In this document: piece after piece, positions 43,094 through 53,526 of the stretch | Numbering within the stretch: position 1 is the first letter of the stretch | Layout: every line of letters starts with the position of its first letter | NCBI GenBank assembly: GCA_009760885.1 | Contig: CM019697.1 | Span: 28,822,710-28,886,709 of the forward strand | Reading direction: 5' to 3' | DNA from: Achatina immaculata | Taxonomy: Eukaryota > Mollusca > Gastropoda > Stylommatophora > Achatinidae | Length of the DNA: 64,000 nt | The notes under the pieces: model-generated | What the model was told of the DNA's origin: nothing | What the model saw: the letters and a program-made list of their open reading frames with translations, nothing else | The model's database searches: none | Program-made: the position numbers and the translations under genes

Positions 43094-44035
43094 GTGAGCT
43101 GGGAAAATTCCATTATGATGTGGAAACAGCTTGAAAGCAAGGAAAAAAACAGACCATGCCAAGAACGCCACAATAATTACCAACATGCTAAGGCCAAATT
43201 TCAGAAAGCCAAGCTGCAAGCCAGATGGGAAAGTTGGAGAGAGAAAACAGAGTCCCTAAACTTTGAAAAGGATGGAAGGAAACTGTGGAAGCTAATCAAA
43301 CAGTTAAACGATGAGAGCAATGGAAGAAGTACAAAGATTACACTAACAGAGGATGGGATTTTACTGGTAAGCAGGTAGCAGATCACTTTGCTCGCATGTT
43401 TGCACAAGACTGCAACATTGATATCCATCCACAGAAAGAGCGTACAGTGCGCATTGACCCACAGAAAGAAGAGGAAAACAGCAGAAAAGTGGAGGTCATG
43501 GATGCACCAATCACACGCAGCGAGTTGACCTAGCAGTCAGAAAACTGAAACCAAGGAAATCATCAGAACCAGATGGAGCATCCAATGAAATGATCAAGAA
43601 CCTGGGATGGCAGCAATGGGAAAGCTGTTGGATATTTTCAATATGTGCTGGAGCACAGGTAACTTACCTCAAATCTGGAAGAAACCAAGCATGGTACTAC
43701 TGCTAAAGCTAGGGAAAAACAGTGATACGGCCTCCAGCTACAGGCCAATCAGTCTCACTAGCTGCCTATGCAGAACGATGGAATGCATCATTGACCTGAG
43801 GCTAAAATGGTACCTAGAAAGTGAAAACCTTCTTGTTCTACAACAAGCAGGATTTAGGCAGTACTACAGTACAGAAGACCAAGTGACCTATCTCTCTCAA
43901 GAGACTGAGGTCGCATTCCAAGAGAAAAATCTTGTACTAGCAGCATGGATAGACCTGAAGAAAGCCTTTGATAAAGTATGGAAAAAAGGTCTGCTGTGGA
44001 AACTAAGAAACTGCAATGTGAATGGAAGACTGTAA
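43094..44035 (+). pseudogene. LINE-H reverse transcriptase, first part
   Basis: Two frames: 43094-43378 with the linker KAKFQKAKLQARWESWREKT, KLWKLIKQLND and TKITLTEDGILL; and 43607-44035 with LPQIWKKPSMVLLLKLGKNS, YRPISLTSCLCRTMECIID, LVLQQAGFRQYYSTEDQVTY and LAAWIDLKKAFDKVWKKGLL. These are fingers and palm motifs of the I/Jockey-like group. A SINE tail insertion at 44036-44110, plus flanking sequence to about 44215, interrupts the domain before the catalytic Asp pair. Confidence 0.85.
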
Positions 44036-44110
44036 AAAAAAAAAATAGGTAAAGGTAATCCTGTCGTGCCTTATAGGCACATAAGGATATGGTGTTTGTG
44101 CTGTTTGTAC
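44036..44110 (-). mobile_element. SINE tail fragment inside LINE-H
   Basis: GGTAAAGGTAATCCTGTCGT and the next 45 bp match the tail of the SINE at 4290-4360. No tRNA-like head is present. It lies in the reverse transcriptase of LINE-H, with unplaced sequence to about 44215. Confidence 0.75.
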
Positions 44111-44214
44111 AGCCAGTTAACAAACAAGAAATGCACACACAACCAAGCAACAAACAAAAGTGAATGTGAAGGTAGTAAACACTCAGGTACGTGTTAGTTT
44201 CAAACTATTTAGAT

Positions 44215-44943
44215 TGTAAACAAACAAAACTCTGTTTAACTGTACAACCGGATAAAGTCCTATTTGCACAATAGAAGAGCAAGAGTAGTAATGGATGGAC
44301 ACAAAATCCAGAAAGTACTGATGTGACATGGTGTACCACAAGGAGGAGCCCTTTCACCTATACTATTCCTTGTATTCATTAATGACCTGGTCAAGGAACT
44401 TCCCTATGGAATCAAAGCGGCACTGTATGCAGATGATCTGGTCATGTGGTGTACAGATGAATACATGACAGTTGCTACACAGAGACTCCAATGAGCAGCA
44501 GACATCTTGGCATCATGGACAAACAAATGGTGTGTAAGTATCAATACAGAGAAATCAAGTACCACTCTGTTCACTCTCTCATCTAAACAGAAAGCAGGTA
44601 AGATCTTTGTAAATGAAATATCTTTAAGGATGGACAACCAACCCACTTACTTCGGAGTGACTCTTGACTCAAAACTGACCTGCAAGCAACACATCAGCAG
44701 TGCAGAAGCAAAAGCCAGAAGAAAATTAGCCATATTAAGAAAACTGAGTAGAACCACATGGGGAGCTAGTGAAAAAATCCTCAAGAATGTATATCAGCAA
44801 AGTATTCTACCACATTTAGAATATGGCTCAACATCTTGGTGCACAGCATCAAACACTACTCTGCATAATCTAGACAAGGTACAAAATCAGTCACTACGGA
44901 TTATCACAGGTGCCATGAGGTCCACACCAGTAGTAGAACTGTA
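44215..44943 (+). pseudogene. LINE-H reverse transcriptase, catalytic site and thumb
   Basis: Resumes with ARVVMDGHKIQKVLM, then HGVPQGGALSPILFLVFIND and the catalytic LYADDLVMWCTDE (44425-44462). After a stop comes an open frame with WTNKWCVSINTEKSSTTLFT, YFGVTLDSKLTCKQHISSAE, ILPHLEYGSTSWCTASNTTL and QNQSLRIITGAMRSTPV. The YADD site is intact, although stops at 44325 and 44494 break the polyprotein. Confidence 0.85.
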
Positions 44944-45295
44944 GAAAATAGTTGGTGTTCAAGCACTAAAAGAACATAGAGACACAAAGGTCATGACTTT
45001 GGGAGAGAAATTCCTCAGCTCTGTGAGCCATCCCCTGAAGGTGAGATCCAATAACTTGGCACTAAGACGGCTTTAAAAAAGCAGCTTCATTCATCAGGCC
45101 AAGCATATGTGTAAGCTGATACCAGACCTTCCAACTGTAGTCGCTCCATTATCATCTGTACCAGAGCATACACCATGGAAAGAAGCAGATTGTACACAAC
45201 AGTTAAATTGAATAGTCAAACTGAAGTGAAAGGTGTGTAGAGTGGTGAGATGCAAAGCAGTTTTGCAAGATCAACAGCCACACTTAGTGCGCTAG

Positions 45296-45856
45296 ATGAC
45301 AAATATCCATATGACACCTGGATACGTATGTAATACAGATGGATCTGCATGCAATGCCATAAAGAATGGAGGGGCAGGAGCACATATTGAATATCCAAAT
45401 AACACCACTGACAAGATTTCCATACCTACTGGAAAAAGCTGCAACAATTATGATGCAGAAGTTAGGGCAATTATTGGTGGATTTGAAAAACTATCAGACT
45501 CCAGAATTGATACATGCCCCGTTGTAATTCTCACAGATGCAAGATCAGTACTGGAAGCTCTTCAGTGCAACAAACTACCAGACCTTAAGGATGCCTTGTC
45601 AAAACTTGGCTTACAACACAGAGTCACCGTACAGTGGATTCCCTCCCACTGTGGGATACCAGGCAATGATAAAGTCGACCATCTGGCCAAAGGGGGCACA
45701 GAAATGGAGCAACCTGACATACCAGTCACCTACAATCAGAAGAAAAGCATGAGAAAAACCTACAGGAAGCCACAAACACCACCACATGATGATTATCACA
45801 TGCTAAATAGAAAGGAACAAGTCATCATTTTCCGTATCCAAACAGGACACAGGTGA
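45296..45856 (+). CDS. LINE-H RNase H domain
   Basis: Encodes a ribonuclease H that would remove the RNA strand after first-strand cDNA synthesis. Acidic residues and their contexts are all present: NTDGSACNA (first Asp), NNYDAEVRAIIGGFE (Glu), VILTDARSVLEALQ (second Asp) and WIPSHCGIPGNDKVDHLAKG (His and last Asp). The frame is open for 186 codons and ends after FRIQTGHR. Upstream, between 44943 and 45296, the linker is broken by stops, so this is the C-terminal domain of a polyprotein rather than an independent gene. The RNase H places LINE-H in the I-like group. A second copy of this domain is at 48990-49540 on the minus strand. Confidence 0.9.
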   Translation: MTNIHMTPGYVCNTDGSACNAIKNGGAGAHIEYPNNTTDKISIPTGKSCNNYDAEVRAIIGGFEKLSDSRIDTCPVVILTDARSVLEALQCNKLPDLKDALSKLGLQHRVTVQWIPSHCGIPGNDKVDHLAKGGTEMEQPDIPVTYNQKKSMRKTYRKPQTPPHDDYHMLNRKEQVIIFRIQTGHR

Positions 45857-46114
45857 CTCCGAAGCCATATGTATACAAAGTTTAATGTTGGTACTACTAC
45901 TCTTTGTATATGTACCCAAATGCCCCAAACTGTGGAACATATCCTCCAAAACTGCACCAACTACAAGATACTGAGAAGTAATTACTGGCCCAGTGAAGTC
46001 ACCAAAGAAGATAAGCTCTATGGTTCCATATATGAATTACAAAAAAACAGTGAAATTTATCCAAGACTGCAGAAACAGACAGACAATGCGTATGAAGAAA
46101 AAGAAGGTGGATTG
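45857..46114 (+). pseudogene. LINE-H C-terminal Cys/His segment
   Basis: RLRSHMYTKFNVGTTTLCIC-like sequence across a stop, followed by TQMPQTVEHILQNCTNYKIL. The C.C...(A)PQT..H.L..C pattern is the C-terminal zinc-binding motif seen after RNase H in many LINEs. The frame then runs on to 46117 and is cut by PLE sequence at about 46115. Confidence 0.8.
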
Positions 46115-46345
46115 TAACTGAGGGTGGTGGGTGGGGAAACTGTTGGGACAGAGAGTTATACAGTAGTAACCTAACCAGGGGAAGGTGAAATAAATGATTA
46201 TGATTAGAGGGGTTGTAATGTGATGATGAGGTTCTGACTGTGTGTAACAAGTGGGGAGAGAATGGAGCTTAGTGGAGAGGGATTATGAATGTGGAAGATG
46301 AGAATGTTATGTGTAGCTGAATAATGAGTTCAAACCGTGTGGTTC
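46115..46345 (-). mobile_element. PLE fragment (divergent subfamily), left arm
   Basis: Matches the 3' UTR and last codons of the divergent PLE at 13770-13990 (AATGATTATG, GTGTAACAAGTG, GTAGCTGAATAATGAGTTCA). It ends at GTGTGGTTCCAGATA, where an opposed PLE tail starts. Confidence 0.75.
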
Positions 46346-46349
46346 CAGA

Positions 46350-46500
46350 TATCTCGATTCATGTGAATCTGTACTTTACCTCCTCTCTCTAATTCATCCT
46401 ATGTGTGTTTATATGATTAAGGCTCACGCTGAAACATTACAACTTTGTAGTCGTTAAGTAATAAAGCTGTCCCTACTTTTTTCCTAGTTTATACATGCTG
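46350..46500 (+). mobile_element. PLE 3' UTR fragment, right arm
   Basis: ATTCATGTGAATCTGTACTT, the hammerhead-like motif (46413-46438, GAAAC retained but the following GTC is ATT) and the terminal TTTTTTCCTAGTTTATACAT. With the arm at 46115-46345 it repeats the head-to-head arrangement of the larger PLE pairs. Confidence 0.8.
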
Positions 46501-47263
46501 GTAGTGGAAGACCTTTAGACCATTCTTGTAACATGCAGCCACATCAATATGTGCAATAAGTGTGCTCTTCAGACCATTAGTAGACTGTTTGTATAAACTC
46601 ATGGAAGCCATTTTTTTCTCATTGATGGCTGACAATGATTTTCCAAAATTTGAAATTCCATATTAGGATCAACAAGTATATGAGAAGTCTGATTTTGAAT
46701 CTTTGACTTGTCCAGTGCCTTGAGTAGTAGCCTTCTAATTTTTGACATGCAACTCCTCTACCTACCTGTACAATTAAAAAAAATGTAATACATTATTTAA
46801 TGAGCCAGCAAATAATGCACAAAAAGTGTAAATGATAATGTTTCTATCACATATTTAGAACCTATGAAGACCATACGCATATTTTCTTTCTTAAATTTAT
46901 TATGGAACCATGGTGACTAGAGTGTGTGATTCCCAAAGCTAAGCTTTCAATATTAACTTTTCACATTTTACATTTTTACTTAGACACAGCATCGGTATAC
47001 AAGAAGAGGAGGCACCAACATTTAAATCAACCAGTGTAGGAAAGAAACCTGATCTTGAGCTAGGATGCTTCAATCTGGTGTATAGTCTGACCTGTAGGTC
47101 AATTATCTGGCATAATCTGCAGACTTTTTGAAGACACAATGTAAAAAATCCTTCGAGTACTATGAACCACCTGAGATGTCATGTCAGCTCGGTGGTGTTC
47201 TGCTAGATTATATGAAAAGAAAAAGACAGACTGCAGGTTCACTGCTTGATCCAACTTCCAGAA
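46501..47263. other. No recognisable feature
   Basis: AT-rich, no coding signal on either strand. Confidence 0.5.
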
Positions 47264-48276
47264 TGTATAAAATTGGAAAAAAGTAGGAGCAGCTTTATTA
47301 CTTAACGATTACAAAGTTGTGACGTTTCGGCGTGAGCCTTAATCATACAAAAACATACAGGACGAAGAAATAGGGAGAGGAGATAAAGTATAGATTTACA
47401 TGAATACTGTAAAAAAAAAAAAAAAAGGTACTTAGCTGTAAATAAGGTGTGGCTTGTCTGGCGGTGTGTGTCAGGAATGGATCTGGTAGGACGTGGAAAT
47501 TGTTTAAATAGAGACCTGTGACATGTGGTCGGTGGGTTGTAACTGGGAGTGGTGGATGGGGAACCGGGGAGGGGAGAGAGAGTGACGCACTACTGGCCTA
47601 GCTAGGAGAATTTGAAACAGGTGATTGGGGAAGAGATGTTGCAAAGAAGAGGGGTTGCTGAGAAAATAGTGGGGTTGCAGAGTGATGCTGTGAGGAAGTT
47701 TGAAAAGTAAAAAGGGGGTGGATTTAGTGGAGAGGTACTATAATGATTGAAGAAGATGATGTTACGTGTAACTAAACAGCGAGTTTAACCCATGTGGTTC
47801 CAGCGTCCCATAATTTTGAATGCACCGGTTCTCAAGTGCCAGGCGGCTTGTGTCATCTGCGTGACATTGTTTAATGGCTGTTACCAGAAAATCAGATTTG
47901 CCTCTGTGGTTGGGGCCATTGAAATGATTTGGGACTGGTTTCGAAGCATGCTGGGTGATGTCGTATAGATGTTTTTGCATGCGGTCCCCTAATCTGAGGC
48001 CAGTCTCACCGATATATGTTATCCTGCATCTTTTGCACACGATGACATATATCACATTTCGGGACTCGCATGTGAATCCCTCATGAAGAGTGAGGATAGT
48101 TTTGGGAAAGGTGATTGTTTTCGTTTCCCAAACTACAGGGCAGGTAACGCAGCGGGGGCGGTTACATTTTCTGGTGCCAACATACTTAAGGCTCTGCTTC
48201 AAGTGGCTGTGGACGAGGATGTCCTTAAGGTTTGGCTCACGTTTGTATGCCAATAGGGGTGCTTCAGAGAAAATGT
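47264..48276 (-). mobile_element. PLE copy (5' truncated, young)
   Basis: Minus-strand copy with the full 3' UTR (47264-47761; hammerhead-like motif at 47321-47346) and the last roughly 170 codons of the polyprotein, truncated at about 48276. About 99% like the left arm at 58066-58890 by eye, so it is among the youngest insertions here. Confidence 0.9.
47762..48275 (-). CDS. PLE GIY-YIG endonuclease (partial)
   Basis: C-terminal part of the PLE polyprotein: LAYKREPNLKDILVHSHLKQ, the CNRPRCVTCP linker with its Cys residues, NVIYVIVCKRC, YIGETGLRLGDRMQKHL, and HFNGPNHRGKSDF to the stop. The GIY-YIG motif appears as VIYVIVC...TYIGETG, with the conserved Arg in LRLGDR and the Glu in ALENRCIQ near the end. 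The reverse transcriptase is missing through 5' truncation, so it is an open but orphan domain. Confidence 0.85.
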
Positions 48277-48319
48277 TACAACTTCCAGAGTGCCCAGATC
48301 ATCAAACAAACTCTGTATT

Positions 48320-48925
48320 GGTCATATCTTCATCTTATAATCCTTCTCATGCCGTTAAATGTCACACAGGGCTTGCATAGTAGTTCACCAAGTTTTCCTG
48401 ATTTCAGTGAGCTTTTCAACCTCATCAAGGGATTTTATGCCTACTAAATTGGCCTCTCTTAACAATGTCCTCTTTAGAGTCTCACATGGTCAACTTCTTT
48501 TTCTTTGCCCTATTGTGTTCCATTTGATAGGTTGTTTTGGGATTCACTGATCATTTATTCTCATCACATGACCAACATATGTCTATCTTCTTTTTATGAT
48601 TGCCCATGAGACAGGTTGTTTTTCGCTCATCTGCTTATCTCTGCATTGTTCTTGAATTCATTCCACTTTATACTGAGGCATTTGTTTTCAAAAGAATCTA
48701 ATTTCTTGTCTATTTCTTTAGTTGTTTTCCAGCTTTCACATGCATAAATGAGGGTGGATATAACATTTGAATTGAATAATCTTAATTTGGTTTTTGTGCT
48801 TATAACTTTTGAATGTCATATGTTCTCAAGATTCTTGAAGCTCAATGTTGCTTTTGCAATTCTAACTTCCTTTCTGGTGTCACCATTCTGGTCTATGTAG
48901 CTGTTGAAGTATGCAAACTAGAGTA
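48320..48925 (-). mobile_element. LINE-C copy 2, 3' part
   Basis: Decayed minus-strand copy of the LINE-C C-terminus (matches 39060-39650), from the GTTAAATGTCACACAGGGCT stop region back to the FAY motif near 48915. Here Repeat A copy c interrupts it; the rest resumes at 50770. Confidence 0.85.
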
Positions 48926-50769
48926 CTTCTTCTTCTTCTTCTTTCGCTTCTACCACCAAGACCGCCCATGATCCTACTGAATGTACTCCTGAATTAATTT
49001 GGAGGATATGTTCCACAGTTTGGGGCACTTGGGTACATGTACAAAGAGTGGTAGTACCAACCTTAAACTTTGTATACATATGGCTTCTCCTGTTCGGAGA
49101 CTGAAAATAGTGACTTGTTCCTTTCTATTTAGCATGTGATAGTCATCATATGGTGGTGTTTGTGGCTTCCTGTAGGTTTTTATTGTGCTTTTCTTCTGAT
49201 TGTAGGTGATTGGTATGTCAGGTTGCTCAATTTCAGTGCCCCCTTTGGCCAGACGGTCGGTATTTTCATTGCCTGGTATCCTACAGTGGGATGGAATCCA
49301 CTGCAAGATGACTCTGTGTTGTAAGCCAAGTTTTGACAAGGCATCCTTAAGATCTAGTAGTTTGTTGCACTGAAGAACTTCCAGTACTGATCTTGCATCT
49401 GTGAGAATTACAACGGGGCATGTATCAATTCTGGAGTCTGACAGTTTTTCAAATCCACCAATAATTGCCCTGACTTCTGCATCATAGCTGCTGCAGTATT
49501 TTCCAGTAGGTATGGAAATCTTCTCAGTGGTGGTGTTTTTTTTTTCCTCGATAAGTCCCGTGGTCCCCCTGTGGTTCCTGAAAGGACCACACGAGATCCC
49601 CGACAGGACCACAAGAAGTTCAGAGTATCGCAGGGTTTGAGCCTGTATTCTCTGTGGGTCTCAAAAGCAGGAATGCATGACATCGTGGTTTTCATTGCAC
49701 CAGTTTAATCTAGAGTTGGACTTTCTCACCGGAAAACCTCGACATGTTTTGGGACACCCATGTATCACCGGCGGGTGAGAGGTGGTTGCCCATCCAGTCC
49801 AGCGTTGGACTTTCATATCGGAAAACCTCAGAGTGATTAGGATACGTATACATCCCCACCGGGTGAGAGGTGGTTGCCTATCTAGACTGCACTGGTCCAG
49901 TGTCTCCGACTTCAGCATTTTTTGGTCATGGCTGCTCCCTTTCCTAGTTGTAACCAGGATGGAGCTTTTGTCCAGGAGGACGAATTCTCGCCACTAGTAA
50001 GTTTCACCCTTGGGTTGAGCCAGTTTAGGCATATTTCACCAGTATGGGTGTATATCGGACGTGGCCAGCCTCTAAAGCAGAGGTGCCATGACATGAGTGG
50101 CCATTAAGTTTTACCCCTGGTTTAAGCTGGTTTAGGCATATTTCACCAGTATATATCGGATGTGGCCGTTCTCTAGAGCAGAGGTGCCGTGGTATAAGTA
50201 GCTCTCACCGCGACACTACTGGACATACCGATTAAGCTTCATGTCGGTGGTGCACAGCAACCCTACTTGCTTTTTCGCATTTTCTTCATTGGCCGGGAGG
50301 AGTTTCACTCCACGCTCAGTATCTGAAGAATCTCGCCAACAGCCTCTGGGTTAAGCCTGTTCAGGCAATTCGCCTGGTATAAGTGCATATGGGACGTGGC
50401 CAATCTCCAGAGAAGAGGTTCTGTGATTTGAGCAGTCATGACCTTGAGACTACTGATTACTTCACTTAATCCTTCCTTTCACCTTTTCCACAGTGGTGCT
50501 GCGCGGCAACCCCATTTGCACCTTTCATCACTGGCCGGGAGGAGCCCCACTCTATGCACGGAAGCTGAAGAATCTCGCCATCAGCAGTAGATGAGCTACC
50601 AAACATGGCTCTCATCTACCTGAAGCATCTGGTTTTCAGATGCCAGATATTCGCCTTCGCCCCTTCTCTTATCAGTTTGGCTATTTGAGACGCACGCCTT
50701 GGAGACATTTCATTGGAGTGGAGAGTGTATCCCCCACCCCACCTCCGGCTATAACAGTCCTTAGAAATG
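48926..50769 (+). mobile_element. Repeat A, copy c, inserted in LINE-C
   Basis: The left border follows GAGTACTTCTTC (48922-48933) and the right border precedes GAGTACTTTTTC (50770-50781), an apparent 12-bp target duplication with one change. Contents: the head with TTCGCTTCTACCACCAAGAC, a LINE-H fragment, two 88-bp units from 49714, several 106-bp units, the larger segments, and the 3' end CTATAACAGTCCTTAGAAAT. This is the only copy whose two borders can be checked against an intact target. Confidence 0.8.
48990..49540 (-). pseudogene. LINE-H RNase H fragment inside Repeat A
   Basis: Minus-strand open frame with TTEKISIPTGKYCSSYDAEV, VVILTDARSVLEVLQCNKLL, WIPSHCRIPGNENTDRLAKG and YDDYHMLNRKEQVTIF. 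It covers the RNase H Glu, second Asp and His/Asp motifs but lacks the first Asp segment (TDGS). It runs into LFVHVPKCPKLWNISSKL, a shifted version of the zinc segment. The initial codons of the open frame (49612-49545) belong to Repeat A. Confidence 0.85.
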
Positions 50770-51700
50770 AGTACTTTTTCAAAAGCTGTTCCTTCTACAT
50801 ATATTTTTCCTTCTTGGTTAATGGGAATTATTATTATTTTTGTTTTTTCCTTGTTAATTTCAAGTCCTATTTTGTTAGCCAGAGAAGACAAGGTATCTGG
50901 GTTTTTTTTTTCATTGAATTCACATTGTCACTGATAAGAGTTATGTCATCCGCAAAATCTAGATATTGGGTCCCATGTACTCAGTCAATGTTCATTTTAC
51001 CTGTGCAACATTTTTTTCATGATGAAGTCTATAACAATTCCTAAAAAGCAAGGAAGATAGTATACAACTTGTTTCATGCCTGTTTCAGTCTGGAACCGTT
51101 CGCTCATTCCTTTTTCTGTGTTGACTGCACAAATATATCCACTGTAGAGATCCTTAATGATGTTGACAATTTTAGATGATATTCCGTATATTCTTAAAAC
51201 TCTCCACAATGACTCTCTGTGTATGCTACATCAAATGCCTTTTTAAAGTCTATGAAGTTCAGGATTAATGATTTTTGCTTTTCAATATGTTCTTCAAGTA
51301 TTATTCTTATAGTAAAGATTTGGCCGAGACAACTTCTTCCTTTTTGAAATCCTGCTTGCTATTCTCTCACTGCAGTATCCACTATATCTTTAATTCTATT
51401 CAGAATGACTTTGCAAAATACTTTTGACATGACAGTAAGGTTACTCCTCTCCAGTTATTGCAGTCACTAAGGTTGCCTTTTTTTTGTGGGTATTTTAACA
51501 GTGATTCCTTTTTTTCCATTTAGAAGGGACCTTTTCTTTTTCCAAACTTTATCAAACATTCTCTGTAGTTGCCTCATGTTGTCACTGTTAATGTTGTCAC
51601 ATTTAACATTTCAGCTGTTATTTCATCTTAACCTGCAGTTTGTTGTTAGCTATTAGATTCACTGCTGTTTCAGTTTCATTCAGTGTAACTAGTCATATAA
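50770..51700 (-). mobile_element. LINE-C copy 2, 5' part
   Basis: Minus strand: ETETAVNLIANNK-like linker near 51680-51640, then KKVPSKWKK-type fingers, an EAGFQKGRSCLGQIFTIRII-like segment, FIDFKKAFD remnants at about 51250, LRIYGISSKIVNIIKDLYSG, SERFQTETGMKQ, the palm LDFADDITLI region near 50960, and GLEINKEKTKIIIIPINQEG. It reaches the insertion point of Repeat A. Many small indels. Confidence 0.85.
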
Positions 51701-51749
51701 GTAACAGAAAATTAAATGATGAACAGCTTGGAAACAATAAAATGACTGT

Positions 51750-52735
51750 TATTTAATGAAGCTATTCATAGATTTTGAGAAAGCCTTTGACAGTGTCAAC
51801 AGAGATGCACTGTGGAAAATCCTAAGATGGCATGGCCTCCCCCATAAAATAGTTAATGTAATCAAAGCCCTATACGAGGGTTTTCAGTGCAAAGTTATCT
51901 GTGGAGAACATACCTCCAGCAGCTTTAGGGTACAAACAGGAGTGAAACGGGGATGTGTACTATCACCAACATTATTTATCTTGTCAGTAGACTGGTTAAT
52001 GAAGGAGGCAACATCAGACAAACGCAGAGGATTACAATGGACCCTTGACACAGTGCTGGAGGACCTTGACTTTGCGGACGATATTTGTCTATTATCAAGC
52101 AGTCACAAAGATATGCAAGATAAAATAAACAAGCTAACTCAGAATGCAAACAACATAGGACTAAAGATCAACGTAGGAAAGACAAAGTTAATGAAGCAAA
52201 ATGTGAACAACAGAAATGTACTCAGAGTAGATAACAAGTTAGTGGAGGAGGTCAACGAATTTGTATACCTTGGCAGCAGAGTAGTAGAAAATGGAGACAG
52301 CACAGAGGACATCAACAGCAGACTTACTAGAGCAAACCAGGCTTTTGCAATGCTGCAGAATATATGGAAATCCAAAAAACTAAGCATAAATATGAAAATC
52401 AGGATATTTAAGAGTAATGTTCTAAGTGTACTACTCTATGGAAGCGAATGCTGGAAAATCACCAAAACCATAGAAAACAAGTTGAATTCTTTCCAGACTA
52501 AATGTTTACGAAGAATTAGAAAAATATTTTGGCCAAACACTATAAGAAATAACATCTTATTAGCAGAAATGCAGATGAAACCACTGACAACAATTATTGA
52601 GGAAAGACACTGGCGATGGTTGGGACATGTGCTCCGAATGACTGACAACTCACTACCAAAAATAGCACTAAGATGGACACCACAGGGGAGCAGAAGTAAG
52701 GGTAGACCAAAAGAGACATGGAGAAGAACAGAGAG
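51750..52735 (+). mobile_element. LINE-B copy 2 (5' and 3' truncated)
   Basis: Plus-strand LINE-B from the palm to just short of the C-terminus, cut at GAGAAGAACA and followed directly by (GA)n. About 98% like copy 1 at 15899-16545 by eye. Confidence 0.9.
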
Positions 52736-52751
52736 AGAGAGAGAGATTTAA
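51756..52751 (+). CDS. LINE-B reverse transcriptase (partial)
   Basis: An open 331-codon frame. It begins in the palm with KLFIDFEKAFDSVNRDALWK, then WHGLPHKIVNVIKALYEGFQ, SSSFRVQTGVKRGCVLSPTL, VDWLMKEA, and the catalytic LEDLDFADDICLLSSSHKDM (FADD intact). GLKINVGKTKLMKQ, VNEFVYLGSRVVENGDSTED, SVLLYGSECWKITKTIENKL and the C-terminal RHWRWLGHVLRMTDNS and GRPKETWRRT follow. The last residues (Glu-Arg repeats) translate (GA)n and are not part of the protein. The fingers, endonuclease and final C-terminus are missing. Confidence 0.9.
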   Translation: MKLFIDFEKAFDSVNRDALWKILRWHGLPHKIVNVIKALYEGFQCKVICGEHTSSSFRVQTGVKRGCVLSPTLFILSVDWLMKEATSDKRRGLQWTLDTVLEDLDFADDICLLSSSHKDMQDKINKLTQNANNIGLKINVGKTKLMKQNVNNRNVLRVDNKLVEEVNEFVYLGSRVVENGDSTEDINSRLTRANQAFAMLQNIWKSKKLSINMKIRIFKSNVLSVLLYGSECWKITKTIENKLNSFQTKCLRRIRKIFWPNTIRNNILLAEMQMKPLTTIIEERHWRWLGHVLRMTDNSLPKIALRWTPQGSRSKGRPKETWRRTEREREI

Positions 52752-52871
52752 TGAAGCCAACTGTCATAAAAGTAACCACATTTATGCAAATGCTGTTTCC
52801 ATGCTTTCTGTGCATGGACAGTTATAATCTTCCTCCCTTTGTCTTTTATGAAAGGATAAATATGAACATCT
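52729..52871. repeat. (GA)n ... (CT)n spacer between opposed LINE-B pieces
   Basis: A (GA)n tract at 52731-52746 and a (TC)n tract at 52868-52881 flank about 120 bp of non-repetitive sequence. The two tracts are the 3' sides of LINE-B pieces pointing at each other. Confidence 0.85.
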
Positions 52872-53215
52872 CTCTCTCTCTGAACCTTAAGTGCCCAGGG
52901 CACATGGGGCTTCCGCAAGGGTTTTCCACAAATGCCTGTCCTTCGCCTTTTTTTCTGCTCTTGCCCAGGTGAGCCCTCTATTGCTCAACATCCTTTCTGT
53001 TGTTCTTCTCCATGTCTCTTTTGGTCTACCCTTACTTCTGCTCCCCTGTGGTGTCCATCTTAGTGTTATTTTTGGTAGTGAGTTGTCAGTCATTCGGAGC
53101 ACATGTCCCAACCATCGCCAGCGTCTTTCCTCAATAATTGTTGTCAGTGGTTTCATCTGCATTTCTGCTAATAAGATGTTATTTCTTATAGTGTTTGGCC
53201 AAAATATTTTTCTAA
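52872..53215 (-). mobile_element. LINE-B C-terminal fragment, opposite orientation
   Basis: Minus strand, open from the RT C-terminus MQMKPLTTIIEERRWRWLGH through GRPKETWRRTTERMLSNRGL and AEKKAKDRHLWKTLAEAPCA to the stop at 52887. The 3' end AGGTTCAGA passes into (GA)n, as the 16.6 kb copy passes into (TA)n. Confidence 0.9.
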
Positions 53216-53521
53216 AAGAACAAATATATCTATACTACAAGAGCTTAATATTGAAGAAGGCTGGCTAGTAAAGAGGATTAAAGAGAGAAAACTTAAATAT
53301 TTTGGCCACATTAAACGTCATGATAATTTAGAGAAGACCGTATTGGAAGGATACATAATGGGAAAAAGAAAAAGAGGAAGACCGAAACGAAGATGGCTGC
53401 AAGACATCGTTGATGATCTGGAAATGGATGCAGCAGCAGCAGGCCATCTTGCTCACAACCGAGAGGCCTACAGGAGTGCTGTTTGGGAGGCAAAGTTCCG
53501 CAAGGGACATGCAAAGGAATG
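53216..53521 (+). mobile_element. LINE-A 3' fragment between LINE-B pieces
   Basis: Plus-strand LINE-A C-terminus: ISILQELNIEEGWLVKRIKE-like sequence, YFGHIKRHDNLEKTV, KRKRGRPKRRWLQDIVDDLE and EAYRSAVWEAKFRKGHAKE, ending GCAAAGGAATGAAAA at about 53520. Few substitutions; young. Confidence 0.9.
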
Positions 53522-53526
53522 AAAAA

